From DSUN01 sp035527715 (GTDB lineage Bacteria; Planctomycetota; PUPC01; DSUN01): a stretch of 60,048 nt of DNA. Positions 1 to 9,262 of the stretch are shown here, one piece after another; position 1 is the first letter of the stretch; each line of letters begins with the position of its first letter. Below the pieces are notes generated by a model. The model did not search any database. It saw only the letters and a program-made list of their open reading frames with translations, and was not told the DNA's origin. A program made the position numbers and the translations under genes. The stretch covers positions 1 through 60,048 of the forward strand of contig DATKZY010000007.1 in assembly GCA_035527715.1 (NCBI GenBank). Direction: 5' to 3'.

Positions 1-1414
1 ACTTGCCGAAGGCGATGAGGGCGGGGGGCAGGCTCGACGCGAGCGACTCGATTCCTGCAAGCACCTGGCACCCGAGCTTGGCCATGCCCAGCCCGAAGCC
101 CACGAGCAGCCCCGTCACGGCGCCCTTGCCGTTGATGCGCCGCCAGAACACGCCCAGGAAGAACGCCGCCGTGATCGGCGGGGCGAGGTATGCCTGCACG
201 ATCTGGAGATACTCGTAGAGCGCGCTGGAGACGCGGCGCATCACCGGAATCCACGCCAGCCCCAGCAGCACGACCACCCCTGTCGCAATCCGCCCCACCC
301 GCACCAGCTCACGCTCCGACGCCTTCGGCCGTATCTTCTCGTAGATGTCCACGGTGAAGAGCGTCGAGCACGAGTTGAACAGCGACGACAGCGAACTCAT
401 CAGCGCGGCGAGCAGCCCCGCGACCACCAGCCCTCGCAGCCCCGGCCACAGCAACTCCTGCACCAGGGCAGGGAACGCCATGTCGGTCTTCTCCAGCGTC
501 AGCTTGCCCGACTTGGCGAGTGCGAAGGCGATCATGCCGGGGATGAGGAAGAGGAACACGGGCGTGAGCTTCAGGTAGGCGCCCCAGATCGTGCCCCGAC
601 GCGCGTTCTGCATGTTCTTCGCCGCCAACGTGCGCTGGACGATGTACTGGTCGGTGCACCAGTACCACAGGCCCACGATGGGCGCGCCGAACAGGATGCC
701 CGCCCAGGGGAAATCGGGGTCGGTCGCCGGCCGCCACATGTTGAAGTGCTCAGTGCCGCAGAGCGCCCGCAGCTCGCCCCAGCCGCCGAGCTTCCACAGG
801 CCAATCGCCGTGATGCACACCGAGCCGAGGATCAGCACAAACGTCTGCATCGTGTCGGTGTAGACCACCGCCCGCAGGCCGCCCAGCACCGTGTAGATGC
901 CCGTGAGCACGACCACGGCCACCGCCCCGACCCAGAAGGGGTCGAGGCCGCCAAACGTTTCGGCCGGCAGTAGCGTCTGGAACACGATCCCGCCGGCGTA
1001 GACGGTGACGCTGACCTTGGTGAACACGTAGGCCACCAGGCTCACGAGCGACAGAATCCAGCGCGCCGTGGCGTTGTAGCGGCGCTCGAGGAATTCCGGC
1101 ATCGTGTAGACCGCCGCCCGCGAGTAGAACGGCACGAACACCCAGCCCAGCACGAGCAGGCACCAGGCGTGCAGCTCGTAGTGGGCCATGGCCATGCCGC
1201 TCTTCGCGCCTGAGCCGGCCAGCCCCACGATATGCTCGGAGCCGATGTTCGACGCGAACAGCGACGCGCCGATCACGAACCACCCGATGTTGCGGCCGGC
1301 CAGGAAGTAGTCGGCCGACGACTCCTGCCGCCGCGACGACCACCACACCACGGCCGCGATGCCGGCGAAGTACAGCCCGATCACCAGCCAGTCCCAACCC
1401 ACCAGTTCCTTCAT
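1..1414 (-). CDS. Sodium:solute symporter (SSS family), 3' end cut by window
   Basis: Inner-membrane Na+-coupled symporter of the SSS/SGLT family; the substrate cannot be read from sequence. 471 codons are visible from the ATG at 1414 to the window edge with no stop, so the C-terminus is missing. The N-terminus reads MKELVGWDWLVIGLYFAG, followed by the family signature around residues 30-60 (SSADYFLAGRN, then FASNIGSEHIVGLAGSG). Many hydrophobic segments follow, as expected for a protein with 13-14 membrane helices. A good sigma70-like promoter lies just upstream at 1466-1493, so it is probably the first gene of its transcript. Any downstream partner lies outside the window. Sugar or sialic-acid-type transport would fit the carbohydrate-rich context, but that is inference. 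Confidence 0.9.
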   Translation of the reverse strand, partial: MKELVGWDWLVIGLYFAGIAAVVWWSSRRQESSADYFLAGRNIGWFVIGASLFASNIGSEHIVGLAGSGAKSGMAMAHYELHAWCLLVLGWVFVPFYSRAAVYTMPEFLERRYNATARWILSLVSLVAYVFTKVSVTVYAGGIVFQTLLPAETFGGLDPFWVGAVAVVVLTGIYTVLGGLRAVVYTDTMQTFVLILGSVCITAIGLWKLGGWGELRALCGTEHFNMWRPATDPDFPWAGILFGAPIVGLWYWCTDQYIVQRTLAAKNMQNARRGTIWGAYLKLTPVFLFLIPGMIAFALAKSGKLTLEKTDMAFPALVQELLWPGLRGLVVAGLLAALMSSLSSLFNSCSTLFTVDIYEKIRPKASERELVRVGRIATGVVVLLGLAWIPVMRRVSSALYEYLQIVQAYLAPPITAAFFLGVFWRRINGKGAVTGLLVGFGLGMAKLGCQVLAGIESLASSLPPALIAFGK

Positions 1415-1465
1415 GCCTCGTCTCCGGAATTGGTGCCGCGTGTGAACCGAGTCCGCTGGGCAGCG

Positions 1466-1493
1466 ATTATACAGGAAGCGGCGGGGCGAACAA
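1466..1493 (-). promoter_or_regulatory. Sigma70-like promoter of the symporter gene
   Basis: Read on the minus strand: TTGTTC, 16-base spacer, then TATAAT (perfect -10). Transcription would start near 1459, giving a leader of about 45 bases before the ATG at 1414. Confidence 0.5.
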
Positions 1494-1646
1494 ATCGCTC
1501 TCTGCATCCCAACGGTGCCCCACCGAATCTGGCGAAAGGGGCTTCCCTGACCGCCTCCACCGAGCTTGTCTCGGTGGGGCGGCGATTGGCGACTATGGGG
1601 CCGCGAGAACCCGACCCAGCCCTCTCTTCCTGGCAGGCATGGGGGC

Positions 1647-1690
1647 TGGGAGATAGTTGCACACTTGTACAAGTCTGCAACTATCTCCCA
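1647..1690. repeat. 44-bp near-perfect palindrome
   Basis: The two 22-base arms (1647-1668 and 1669-1690) are reverse complements with one mismatch. The outer 15 bases are TGGGAGATAGTTGCA and its complement, and the centre is the 12-base palindrome ACTTGTACAAGT. There is no loop and no T tract. It lies between the divergent symporter and chromate transporter genes, so it could be a protein-binding site, a bidirectional terminator or a REP-like element. Confidence 0.75.
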
Positions 1691-1744
1691 GGAGGGGATG
1701 GCGACTGCGGGGGTGGCTTAGGCGGTTAGTCGCCAATCATCGCC

Positions 1745-1765
1745 CCACGGGGGCGAGCCCCGTGG
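1745..1765. repeat. Small perfect hairpin
   Basis: CCACGGGG (1745-1752) and CCCCGTGG (1758-1765) form an 8-bp stem with a 5-base loop. Apart from this, the 44-bp palindrome and the promoters, I see nothing in the 1415-1864 gap. Confidence 0.5.
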
Positions 1766-1829
1766 AGGCGTCCCTGCGGGTGCTCTAGCCCGTGCAAGTG
1801 CGCTATGGCGCCCCCATGCCGAGCGAGGG

Positions 1830-1858
1830 TTGACTGCGAGCGGAGTCTCGTGCACACT
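1830..1858 (+). promoter_or_regulatory. Possible promoter giving a leaderless chromate transporter mRNA
   Basis: TTGACT, 17-base spacer, CACACT (weak -10). Initiation would fall at about 1865, which is the A of the chosen ATG. No ribosome binding site precedes that ATG, so a leaderless transcript is possible. The weak -10 keeps this tentative. Confidence 0.25.
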
Positions 1859-1864
1859 GGCGGC

Positions 1865-3346
1865 ATGGCTGACGCTCAGACTACTCCACGACGCACGTCG
1901 CTTCCCGACCTCGTTCGGGTCTTCCTCAAGCTCGGCCTGGTCGGCTTCGGGGGGCCAGCCGTCCACATCGGGATGCTCGAGGACGACCTCGTCGTCCGCC
2001 GCAAGTGGCTCACGCGCGAGCAGTTGCTCGACCTGATGGGGGCGGTGAACCTCATCCCCGGCCCGAACTCGACCGAGATGTGCATCCACCTCGGCTACCG
2101 GCAGCGGGGCTGGCTGGGCATGCTGGTCGCGGGCGGGTGCTTCATCGTGCCGGCCGTGCTGATGACGACGCTCCTGGCCTGGGCCTACGTGCGGTTCGGC
2201 TCGCTCCCGCGGGTCGAGCCGTTCCTGCTGGGCTGCAAGCCGGCCGTACTGGCGGTCATCCTGGCGGCCATCTGGCGGCTCGGACGGACGGCGGTGAAAG
2301 GCCCCCGACTGCTGGCCATCGGCGTCGGCGTGGCCGCCGCGGTGTTCCTGGGCGCGAACGAGGTGCTGGCGCTCCTGGGCGGGGGCGCCCTCGGAATGCT
2401 CTGGCTGCGCCTGGCCGAGCGGGGCAAGGGGCCAACGGACGCCAGCCGGAATTGCGGGCAGAGGGGTTCTTTCTGGAGCCTGAAGGGCTCGCATAGGACA
2501 GCCCAGGGCAACGCCCTGGGAACGAGGCCACCCCCAGGCGTAGCCCTGAAAGGGCGTGATAGAGGCGCTCTATCTCGCCCCTTCAGGGCTTTCCGAACGG
2601 CGGCACGTGGTCCCAGGGCGTTGCCCTGGGCTATCCTATCACGCCCCGTTGGGGCTGCGGAACCCACCTGCAATTCCGGCTCACACCTGGTCCGCACAGG
2701 CGGCGCCCTCGCGGCCGCCGTAGCCGTCGGCTCGAATGTCAGGGCCTCGGCGGCGGCGCAGGTCGCGGCCGTTGCGGCGGGCGGCGTCGGCGTCGCCGCC
2801 GTGTCGCTGTGGAAGCTGGGACTCTTCTTCCTCAAGATCGGCGCGGTCCTCTACGGCACGGGCTACGTCCTCGTGGCGTTCCTCGAGGGCGGGCTGGTGC
2901 AGGACTACGGCTGGCTGACCCGCCGCGAGCTGCTCGATGCCATTGCGGCGGGGCAGTTCACGCCTGGGCCGCTGCTCTCGACCTCGGCCTTCGTTGGCTA
3001 CGTCGTCTCGGCGAAGGCGGGCCTGTCGGCCGTTGGCGGCGCGGCGATTGCTGCGGCGGCGGTCTTCCTCCCCTCCTTCCTCTTCGTCGTGCTCCTCAAC
3101 CCCATCCTGCCGAGGCTCCGCCAGTCGCGGTGGAGCGCGGCGTTCCTCGACGCGGTGAACGTGAGTGCCGTGGCCCTCATGGTCGCCGTGGTGGTGAACC
3201 TTGGCCGCACGACCCTGGTGAGTTGGCCCGCCTGGGTCATTGCTCTGCTGGCGGGGGCGGTCGCCATCCGCTGGAGGGTCAACACCGCCTGGCTCATCCT
3301 CGGCGGCGCGGCCCTCGGCTGGCTCCTGGCCCCGTGGGCCATGTGA
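1865..3346 (+). CDS. chrA: Chromate transporter (CHR family) with in-frame repeat insertion
   Basis: Inner-membrane CHR-family transporter, classically a chromate/sulfate antiporter. 493 aa from ATG 1865, reading MADAQTTPRRTSLPDLVRVF. Both homologous halves are present. Half 1 (about residues 10-190) has GFGGPAVHIG and NLIPGPNSTEM. Half 2 (about 285-493) has LFFLKIGAVLYGTGYV and AGQFTPGPLLSTSAF. Residues about 194-272 are not CHR sequence: they are encoded by a 236-bp nested palindromic repeat (2445-2680) that happens to stay open in this frame, and they are rich in Arg, Gly and Pro. The repeat lies in the linker between halves, so the transporter may still fold. An upstream GTG/ATG-type start near 1805 exists but would add a non-family N-terminus. 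Chromate specificity is assumed from the family. Confidence 0.85.
   Translation: MADAQTTPRRTSLPDLVRVFLKLGLVGFGGPAVHIGMLEDDLVVRRKWLTREQLLDLMGAVNLIPGPNSTEMCIHLGYRQRGWLGMLVAGGCFIVPAVLMTTLLAWAYVRFGSLPRVEPFLLGCKPAVLAVILAAIWRLGRTAVKGPRLLAIGVGVAAAVFLGANEVLALLGGGALGMLWLRLAERGKGPTDASRNCGQRGSFWSLKGSHRTAQGNALGTRPPPGVALKGRDRGALSRPFRAFRTAARGPRALPWAILSRPVGAAEPTCNSGSHLVRTGGALAAAVAVGSNVRASAAAQVAAVAAGGVGVAAVSLWKLGLFFLKIGAVLYGTGYVLVAFLEGGLVQDYGWLTRRELLDAIAAGQFTPGPLLSTSAFVGYVVSAKAGLSAVGGAAIAAAAVFLPSFLFVVLLNPILPRLRQSRWSAAFLDAVNVSAVALMVAVVVNLGRTTLVSWPAWVIALLAGAVAIRWRVNTAWLILGGAALGWLLAPWAM
2445..2680. repeat. Nested palindromic element inside the chromate transporter ORF
   Basis: Terminal inverted repeats GCCGGAATTGC (2445-2455) and GCAATTCCGGC (2670-2680) enclose a second pair. 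The inner pair is the palindromic AGCCCAGGGCAACGCCCTGG block near 2496-2521 and its complement near 2610-2636. Further internal short palindromes carry CCCTGAAAGGGCG and CGCCCCTTCAGGG. A partial copy of the inner block recurs near 3640-3657 in the next gap. The structure matches dispersed composite palindromes that commonly produce spurious ORFs in planctomycete-like genomes. Confidence 0.8.
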
Positions 3347-3440
3347 GGCGCGAGAAGCCCCAAGGACGCAAACACCACGACGATCCTTGCCTGTCATCTG
3401 TCCTCTCTCCTCGGGTGTGGGCAGTCTTTGCAGGTAGCCC

Positions 3441-3535
3441 CAAGACACGCCCAAACGAGTTTGGGCGTGGCACCCGTGCTTCACAACGCAGAAACGGGGG
3501 GTGCCACGGACAAACTCGTTTGTCCGTGTCTTCTG
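3441..3535. repeat. Paired palindrome element
   Basis: Two short hairpins face each other. CGCCCAAAC-GA-GTTTGGGCG lies at 3448-3467, and CGGACAAAC-TC-GTTTGTCCG at 3507-3526. The outer flanks GACACG... (from 3444) and ...CGTGTC (to 3530) are also complementary, as are GTGGCACCC and GGGTGCCAC. The whole forms a four-arm structure of about 90 bp. Confidence 0.7.
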
Positions 3536-3702
3536 CAACAGGAACTGCCTGCCATTTCGGCTCGCACCCTCTGTCCTCGCGCCTGACGCGACCCCAGTTC
3601 TGCTGCTCGACCTCTCGTGAGCCACAACGGGGCGAACTGGTACAGCCCAGGGCAACACCCTCATCGTTGCACACATCTCGGGCTCCGTAGCCCGCCGAGG
3701 GC

Positions 3703-3876
3703 GGGCGTCAGAGGGTAGCCCACGGCGTAAGCCGTGGGTTCAGGCGGGCATAAGGTCCACAGCCCCGTAGGGGCGGCAGAAACCTTGGCACCGGGCGTTC
3801 TGTCGCCCCTACGGGGCTTGCCTGTGCGGTGCCTGGCGATCCCACGGCTTACGCCGTGGGCTACCATCTGACGCCC
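3703..3876. repeat. Large nested inverted repeat (about 174 bp)
   Basis: The outer arms, 3703-3738 and 3841-3876, are 36 bases each with a single mismatch. Each arm itself contains a palindrome, CCCACGGCGTAAGCCGTGGG. An inner inverted pair at about 3760-3780 and 3799-3820 carries GCCCCGTAGGGGCG and its complement. No ORF or transposase is associated. The rest of the 3347-4064 gap holds the paired palindrome at 3441, a partial repeat near 3640, and the promoter at 3987. Confidence 0.8.
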
Positions 3877-3986
3877 CTGACGGGGCTGGGAGCGCGCCTG
3901 CTCAGACTGGGCTGTCACACGACGCCCTTGCAGGGCTTCCAACCGCCGAGTGGCCAAACTGGGGGCGCGAGATGGGCGCGGCGGGC

Positions 3987-4014
3987 TTGACAGGGCGGTG
4001 CGGAAGTGTATGCT
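3987..4014 (+). promoter_or_regulatory. Sigma70-like promoter of the MocA-family gene
   Basis: TTGACA (perfect -35), 16-base spacer, TATGCT. The predicted start is near 4021, about 44 bases before the ATG at 4065. Confidence 0.55.
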
Positions 4015-4064
4015 CTGGCTCGTGAGTGTGTGGCCATTCAGGGCGGGGGGGTGCGAGGCGAGCG

Positions 4065-5069
4065 ATGGCGAAGATCGGCGTGGGGGTGGTGGGCTGCGGC
4101 GGGATGGGCGCGGCGCTGGCTCAGGGGCTGGCGGGGCTGGAGACGGCCCAGGTGGTGGCGGCCTGCGACGAGGTGCCCGAGAAGGCGAAGGAGCTTGCCG
4201 CCAAGCACGGGGCCACGGACTACGCGAGCTACGCGGAGCTTCTGGCCGACAAGGCGGTGCAGGCGGTGGCCGTGGCGTCGCCGCAGTTCGCCCACGCGGC
4301 GAACACGGTGGCGGCGGCGCAGGCGGGGAAGCACGTGTTCTGCGAGAAGCCGATGGCGGTGACGCTGGAGGACTGCGATGCGATGATCGAGGCGTGCGCC
4401 GATGCGGGGGTGAAGCTGATGATCGGCCAGGTGTGCCGCTACCACGCCATGCACGGCAAGGTGCGCGAGCTGGTGCGGGGCGGGGAGTTCGGCCGGGCCA
4501 TCTGCATGACCGTGCACCGGCTCGGCGGGCAGTGGGGCGGGGCCTACACGCAGCCCTGGCGCCTCCAGCGCGAGATGTGCGGCGGCACGCTCCTGGAGAT
4601 CAACGCCCACGAGATCGACTTCCTGCGCTGGGTGTGCGGCGACGTGGAGGCGGTGTACGCTGCGGGCGGGCTCTACGTGGACAAGCGGCTCGACTACCCC
4701 GACCTGACCCTGGTGACCCTGCACTTCGCCAGCGGGGCCAAGGGCCTGCTCCACACGGGGCAGGTGAGCGCGATGGGCGGCTACGGCGGGCGGGTGGATT
4801 GCGAGCGCGGCTCGCTCGTCTTTCCCGCCATCTGGGGCGCGAACGCAGGCATCCACGTCTGCAAGACGGGCGAGAAGCCCACCTTTCTCCCCGCCGACGA
4901 GCTGAAGGTGGAGGACCCCGTGCGGCACGAGTTGCGGGACTTCGTCGAGAGCGTGCTGAACGGCACGGAGCCGCCTGTGCCCGGGGCGGAGGGTCGGGCG
5001 GCGGTGGAGGTGGGGGTGGCGGCCTATCAGTCCATCGAGTGTGGTGAGACGGTGCCGCTGCCGCTGTGA
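4065..5069 (+). CDS. Gfo/Idh/MocA family oxidoreductase
   Basis: NAD(P)-dependent sugar or sugar-acid dehydrogenase-type enzyme, cytoplasmic (no signal peptide). 334 aa from ATG 4065, chosen because MAKIGVGVVGCGGMG begins directly with the Rossmann GxGxxG motif and GAGG precedes it. The cofactor/active-site signature EKP is seen in HVFCEKPMAV near residue 98. The C-terminal half has the usual MocA alpha/beta fold features, including LLEINAHEIDFLRW, where His is the likely catalytic residue. It has its own promoter and no close downstream partner; 280 bp separate it from the next gene. Substrate unknown. Length is typical of the family. Confidence 0.9.
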   Translation: MAKIGVGVVGCGGMGAALAQGLAGLETAQVVAACDEVPEKAKELAAKHGATDYASYAELLADKAVQAVAVASPQFAHAANTVAAAQAGKHVFCEKPMAVTLEDCDAMIEACADAGVKLMIGQVCRYHAMHGKVRELVRGGEFGRAICMTVHRLGGQWGGAYTQPWRLQREMCGGTLLEINAHEIDFLRWVCGDVEAVYAAGGLYVDKRLDYPDLTLVTLHFASGAKGLLHTGQVSAMGGYGGRVDCERGSLVFPAIWGANAGIHVCKTGEKPTFLPADELKVEDPVRHELRDFVESVLNGTEPPVPGAEGRAAVEVGVAAYQSIECGETVPLPL

Positions 5070-5125
5070 GGCTCTGCCATTTTGGCAGCGAGGCATCTGC
5101 CTGCGTGACAGTTGGCGAGCACAGG

Positions 5126-5155
5126 TTCCAGATTCCAGATTCCAGATTGCCGATT
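5126..5155. repeat. One-sided 7-base tandem array
   Basis: TTCCAGA occurs three times in a row from 5126 (starts at 5126, 5133 and 5140) and continues with the degenerate units TTGCCGA and TTGGGGG. No mirrored half follows. The rest of the 5070-5351 gap shows a TTGACA at 5216-5221 without a convincing -10. Confidence 0.7.
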
Positions 5156-5351
5156 GGGGGCCAGCGGGCAGCGGAGGCATAAGAGCTTGTGGGTACGATG
5201 GTTGCGTCGAGCCATTTGACACTCGTCCGTGGGCTGGACAGGTCGGGCGTGTGCGGCGCGGCCGTGCGAGCGACGTTCGGCACGACGTTTGCTCCCTATT
5301 GGCGCATTCGGCGGGTGTGCCCCTAGCCGCCGAGGGAAGCGCGAGACGCCA

Positions 5352-5765
5352 ATGGTCGCCAGCCCAACCAGGGAAGCCAGCCGGCTCGGCCGGGGTCGCC
5401 TGCTCATCGCCGAGCAGGAGGACGATCTCCGGGAGGAGCTGGACTCGCTGTTCTGCACGGAGGGCTACGAGACGCACGTGGCGGCCGACGACGACGAGGC
5501 CGTGGAGATCGTGCGGCACGAGACGATAGACGTGGTGATCCTGTCGCTCGAGCTTCCGCGCGGTGGGGGCCTGGGCCTGCTGCGGGTGATCCGCGGCGTC
5601 GCGGGGCCGAGGGTACCCTGCGTGCTCACGGCCGCCGAGGTGTCGGGGCGCCTGCAAGTGGACGCCCTGCTTGAGGATGTATTCACGGTAGTGCCGAAGC
5701 CGCCCGACGACTCGCTGCTCAAGCGCGTGGTCGAGCTGGCGCTCCGGCGCTTCCGTGTGTTCTGA
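5352..5765 (+). CDS. Degenerate response-regulator receiver domain protein
   Basis: 137-aa single-domain protein with a CheY-like alternating pattern from about residue 16 to 135, starting at ATG 5352. Key phosphorylation residues are altered. The phospho-acceptor Asp after the third strand is Ser65 (VVILSLELP). The usual DD acidic pair is E21-Q22 (LLIAEQEDDLRE). The switch Thr (VLTAAE) and the Lys before Pro (VVPKPP) are kept. It therefore probably cannot be phosphorylated in the normal way and may act as a protein-binding module. It ends 43 bases before groES in the same direction, so co-expression with the chaperonin is possible. No kinase lies nearby. The fold assignment is fairly confident; the function is unknown. 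Confidence 0.7.
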   Translation: MVASPTREASRLGRGRLLIAEQEDDLREELDSLFCTEGYETHVAADDDEAVEIVRHETIDVVILSLELPRGGGLGLLRVIRGVAGPRVPCVLTAAEVSGRLQVDALLEDVFTVVPKPPDDSLLKRVVELALRRFRVF

Positions 5766-5808
5766 GGTCCGGTCCGCGATCGAGCCACCCCAGGAGGAAG
5801 GCAAACCG

Positions 5809-6114
5809 ATGGCGAAAGAGCCGAAGATCAAGCCGCTGGGCGACCACATTGTGGTGAGGCGACTCGAGGCCGAGGAGAGGACGGCGGGCGGCATCGTGCT
5901 GCCCGACACGGCCAAGGAGAAGCCGAAGCAGGGCGAGATCGTCGCCGTCGGCGACGGCGCGCTCACCGAGGACGGCAAGAGGCTGCCCATGCGGGTGAAG
6001 AAGGGCGACCGCATCGTGTTCACCACGTATGCGGGCACCGAGATCAAGCTGGGTGATGAGGAACTCCTCATCCTGCGCGAGGACGACGTGCTGGGGATCA
6101 TCAGGCAAGACTAA
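5809..6114 (+). CDS. groES: Co-chaperonin GroES
   Basis: The Cpn10 lid of the GroEL folding chamber, cytoplasmic. 101 aa from ATG 5809, preceded by the strong ribosome binding site AGGAGGAAGG. Family hallmarks are KIKPLGDHIVVRRLEAEE at the N-terminus, the mobile-loop region TAGGIVLPDTAKEKPKQG with GIVLP, and the C-terminal LLILREDDVLGII. It lies 13 bp before groEL, the classic groESL order. I found no CIRCE element (TTAGCACTC-N9-GAGTGCTAA) upstream, so HrcA control is not supported here. Confidence 0.97.
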   Translation: MAKEPKIKPLGDHIVVRRLEAEERTAGGIVLPDTAKEKPKQGEIVAVGDGALTEDGKRLPMRVKKGDRIVFTTYAGTEIKLGDEELLILREDDVLGIIRQD

Positions 6115-6127
6115 GGAGCACCCGCGA

Positions 6128-7810
<1,683 letters not shown>

Positions 7811-7825
7811 GCGAGGGACGTGACG

Positions 7826-8488
7826 ATGGCCAAAGCGAAAGGTCCCGCGGGGGCAGCGGCCCCGCTGCTGGCCCCGAGGGTCGTGGGCTACGTGGGCTAC
7901 GGCCTGAGCTGTGCCGCGGCGGCGGCGTGCGGCGTGCTCGCTGTCGTGGGCGTGTTGCGCGGCAGCGCCGGCGGCGCCCTGCTGCTTCGCGCGCTCTTGT
8001 TCCTTCCCGTGGCGCTGCTGGGGTGGGCGCTGTTCCATGACTTCGTGCGGCTGAAGGACTGGGCGGTGGCGCCCGAGGTGCCGCTGGGGCTGAAGCTGCT
8101 GGGGAACCTGGGCCGCGTCGTGGGCTCGCTGGGCGCCGCGAGCTGCGTGGCGCTGGCCGTGATGACCGCGGTGCTGCCGAAGGAGCCGCAGCCCGGCCTG
8201 GCGGCGCTCTTCGTGCTCGGCATCTTCGTCTCGATGCTGGTGCGCACGCTGGGCGCGGCGATCGCCGAGCTGCGCACGTGGGCGCGCCCGGGCAGCCTGG
8301 CGGTGACGGGCTTCGCCGTCGCCCTCCTGGTCGTGGCGCTGATCTTCAACCTCACGAAGTGGAAGGCCGCGGGGGCCACGCTCCCGCTCGCGCTCTTCCT
8401 CGGCTCGGCCGCCGTGCTGTTCCTCTTCCTGCTGGTGTACCTCAACCTGCCGCCCGTGGTGGATGCATTCGAGTCCCGGCGGCTGTAA
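7826..8488 (+). CDS. Hypothetical membrane protein
   Basis: 220 aa, with about five to six hydrophobic segments (for example around residues 20-45, 52-70, 95-115, 125-145, 155-175 and 185-205) and very few charged residues between them. The ATG at 7826 is preferred over the GTG at 7820 because GAGGG lies about nine bases upstream of it. It is 15 bp after groEL and 21 bp before the ABC transporter ATPase, all in one direction, so it is more likely part of the transporter operon than of groESL. No family recognised. It could be an accessory membrane component of the exporter; this rests on position only. Confidence 0.75.
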   Translation: MAKAKGPAGAAAPLLAPRVVGYVGYGLSCAAAAACGVLAVVGVLRGSAGGALLLRALLFLPVALLGWALFHDFVRLKDWAVAPEVPLGLKLLGNLGRVVGSLGAASCVALAVMTAVLPKEPQPGLAALFVLGIFVSMLVRTLGAAIAELRTWARPGSLAVTGFAVALLVVALIFNLTKWKAAGATLPLALFLGSAAVLFLFLLVYLNLPPVVDAFESRRL

Positions 8489-8509
8489 CCGTGAGGCAGG
8501 AGGTGCCGG

Positions 8510-9262
8510 TTGATCGAAGTTGACCATCTGACGAAGCGGTTCGGCAAGATCGTGGCCGTGGACGACGTGTCGTTCCGCGTGGACGAGGGTGAGGTGGTGG
8601 GGTTCCTGGGGCCGAACGGCGCCGGGAAGTCCACCGTCATGCGCATCCTCACGGCCTTCTCGCCCGCCACGGCGGGCACGGTGCGCGTGGCCGGCTTCGA
8701 CCCCTTCTGGGAGTCCATGCAGGTGCGCCAGCGGGTGGGCTACCTGCCCGAGAACGTGCCGCTCTACCGCGAGATGCGGGTGAGCGAGTACCTGTTCCAC
8801 CGCGCGCGGCTCAAGGGGGTGCCGGCCTGCGAGCGCAAGCGGCGGATCGGCGAGGTGCTCGACCGCTGCGGCATCAACGAGGTGGCGCACCGCGTGATCG
8901 GCCAGCTCTCGAAGGGCTACCGCCAGCGCGTGGGCCTCGCCGACGCCCTGGTGAACGACCCGCCGATCCTCATCCTCGACGAGCCGACCGTGGGCCTCGA
9001 CCCCAACCAGGTGCGCCTGGTGCGCGAGATGATCAAGGACCTGGGCGAGCGCCGCACCGTGCTGCTGTCCACCCACATCCTCTCCGAGGTCGAGATGATC
9101 TGCCCCCGCATCATCATCATCAGCGGCGGCCGCATCGTCGCCGAGGACAAGACGGCCAACCTCAAGGACCGCCTCGGGCCCGCCCTCGAGGACGTGTTCA
9201 CGAAGCTCACGACGACCGCCGACGTGGTGGGGCACGAGAGGGCCGAGGAGGTGCAGGCATGA
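8510..9262 (+). CDS. ABC transporter ATP-binding protein (GldA-like)
   Basis: ATPase subunit of an ABC-2 type exporter. 250 aa from a TTG at 8510, chosen because AGGAGGT sits five bases upstream. Walker A is GPNGAGKST, the signature is LSKGYRQRVGLA, Walker B is ILILDEPTVGL, and the H-loop is in STHILSEVE. The C-terminus is short, as in GldA/CcmA-type subunits. The next gene starts within its last codons (ATGA overlap at 9259-9262), which indicates translational coupling with the permease. Together with the following two genes it makes the GldA-GldF-GldG arrangement. That arrangement is widespread in non-gliding bacteria, so gliding is not implied. Confidence 0.93.
   Translation: MIEVDHLTKRFGKIVAVDDVSFRVDEGEVVGFLGPNGAGKSTVMRILTAFSPATAGTVRVAGFDPFWESMQVRQRVGYLPENVPLYREMRVSEYLFHRARLKGVPACERKRRIGEVLDRCGINEVAHRVIGQLSKGYRQRVGLADALVNDPPILILDEPTVGLDPNQVRLVREMIKDLGERRTVLLSTHILSEVEMICPRIIIISGGRIVAEDKTANLKDRLGPALEDVFTKLTTTADVVGHERAEEVQA

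Noticed and set aside
2185..2835. Minus-strand open frame over the repeat in the chromate transporter
   Set aside because: It is made of the same palindromic repeat plus antisense CHR sequence. Palindromes give similar peptides on both strands, which is typical of spurious repeat ORFs.
5070..5351. CIRCE/HrcA element for groESL
   Set aside because: No TTAGCACTC-N9-GAGTGCTAA-like sequence was seen upstream of the receiver gene or groES.
4038..6101. A 687-codon minus-strand open frame
   Set aside because: Antisense to the MocA gene, receiver protein and groES; no domain, and it runs through the 7-base array.
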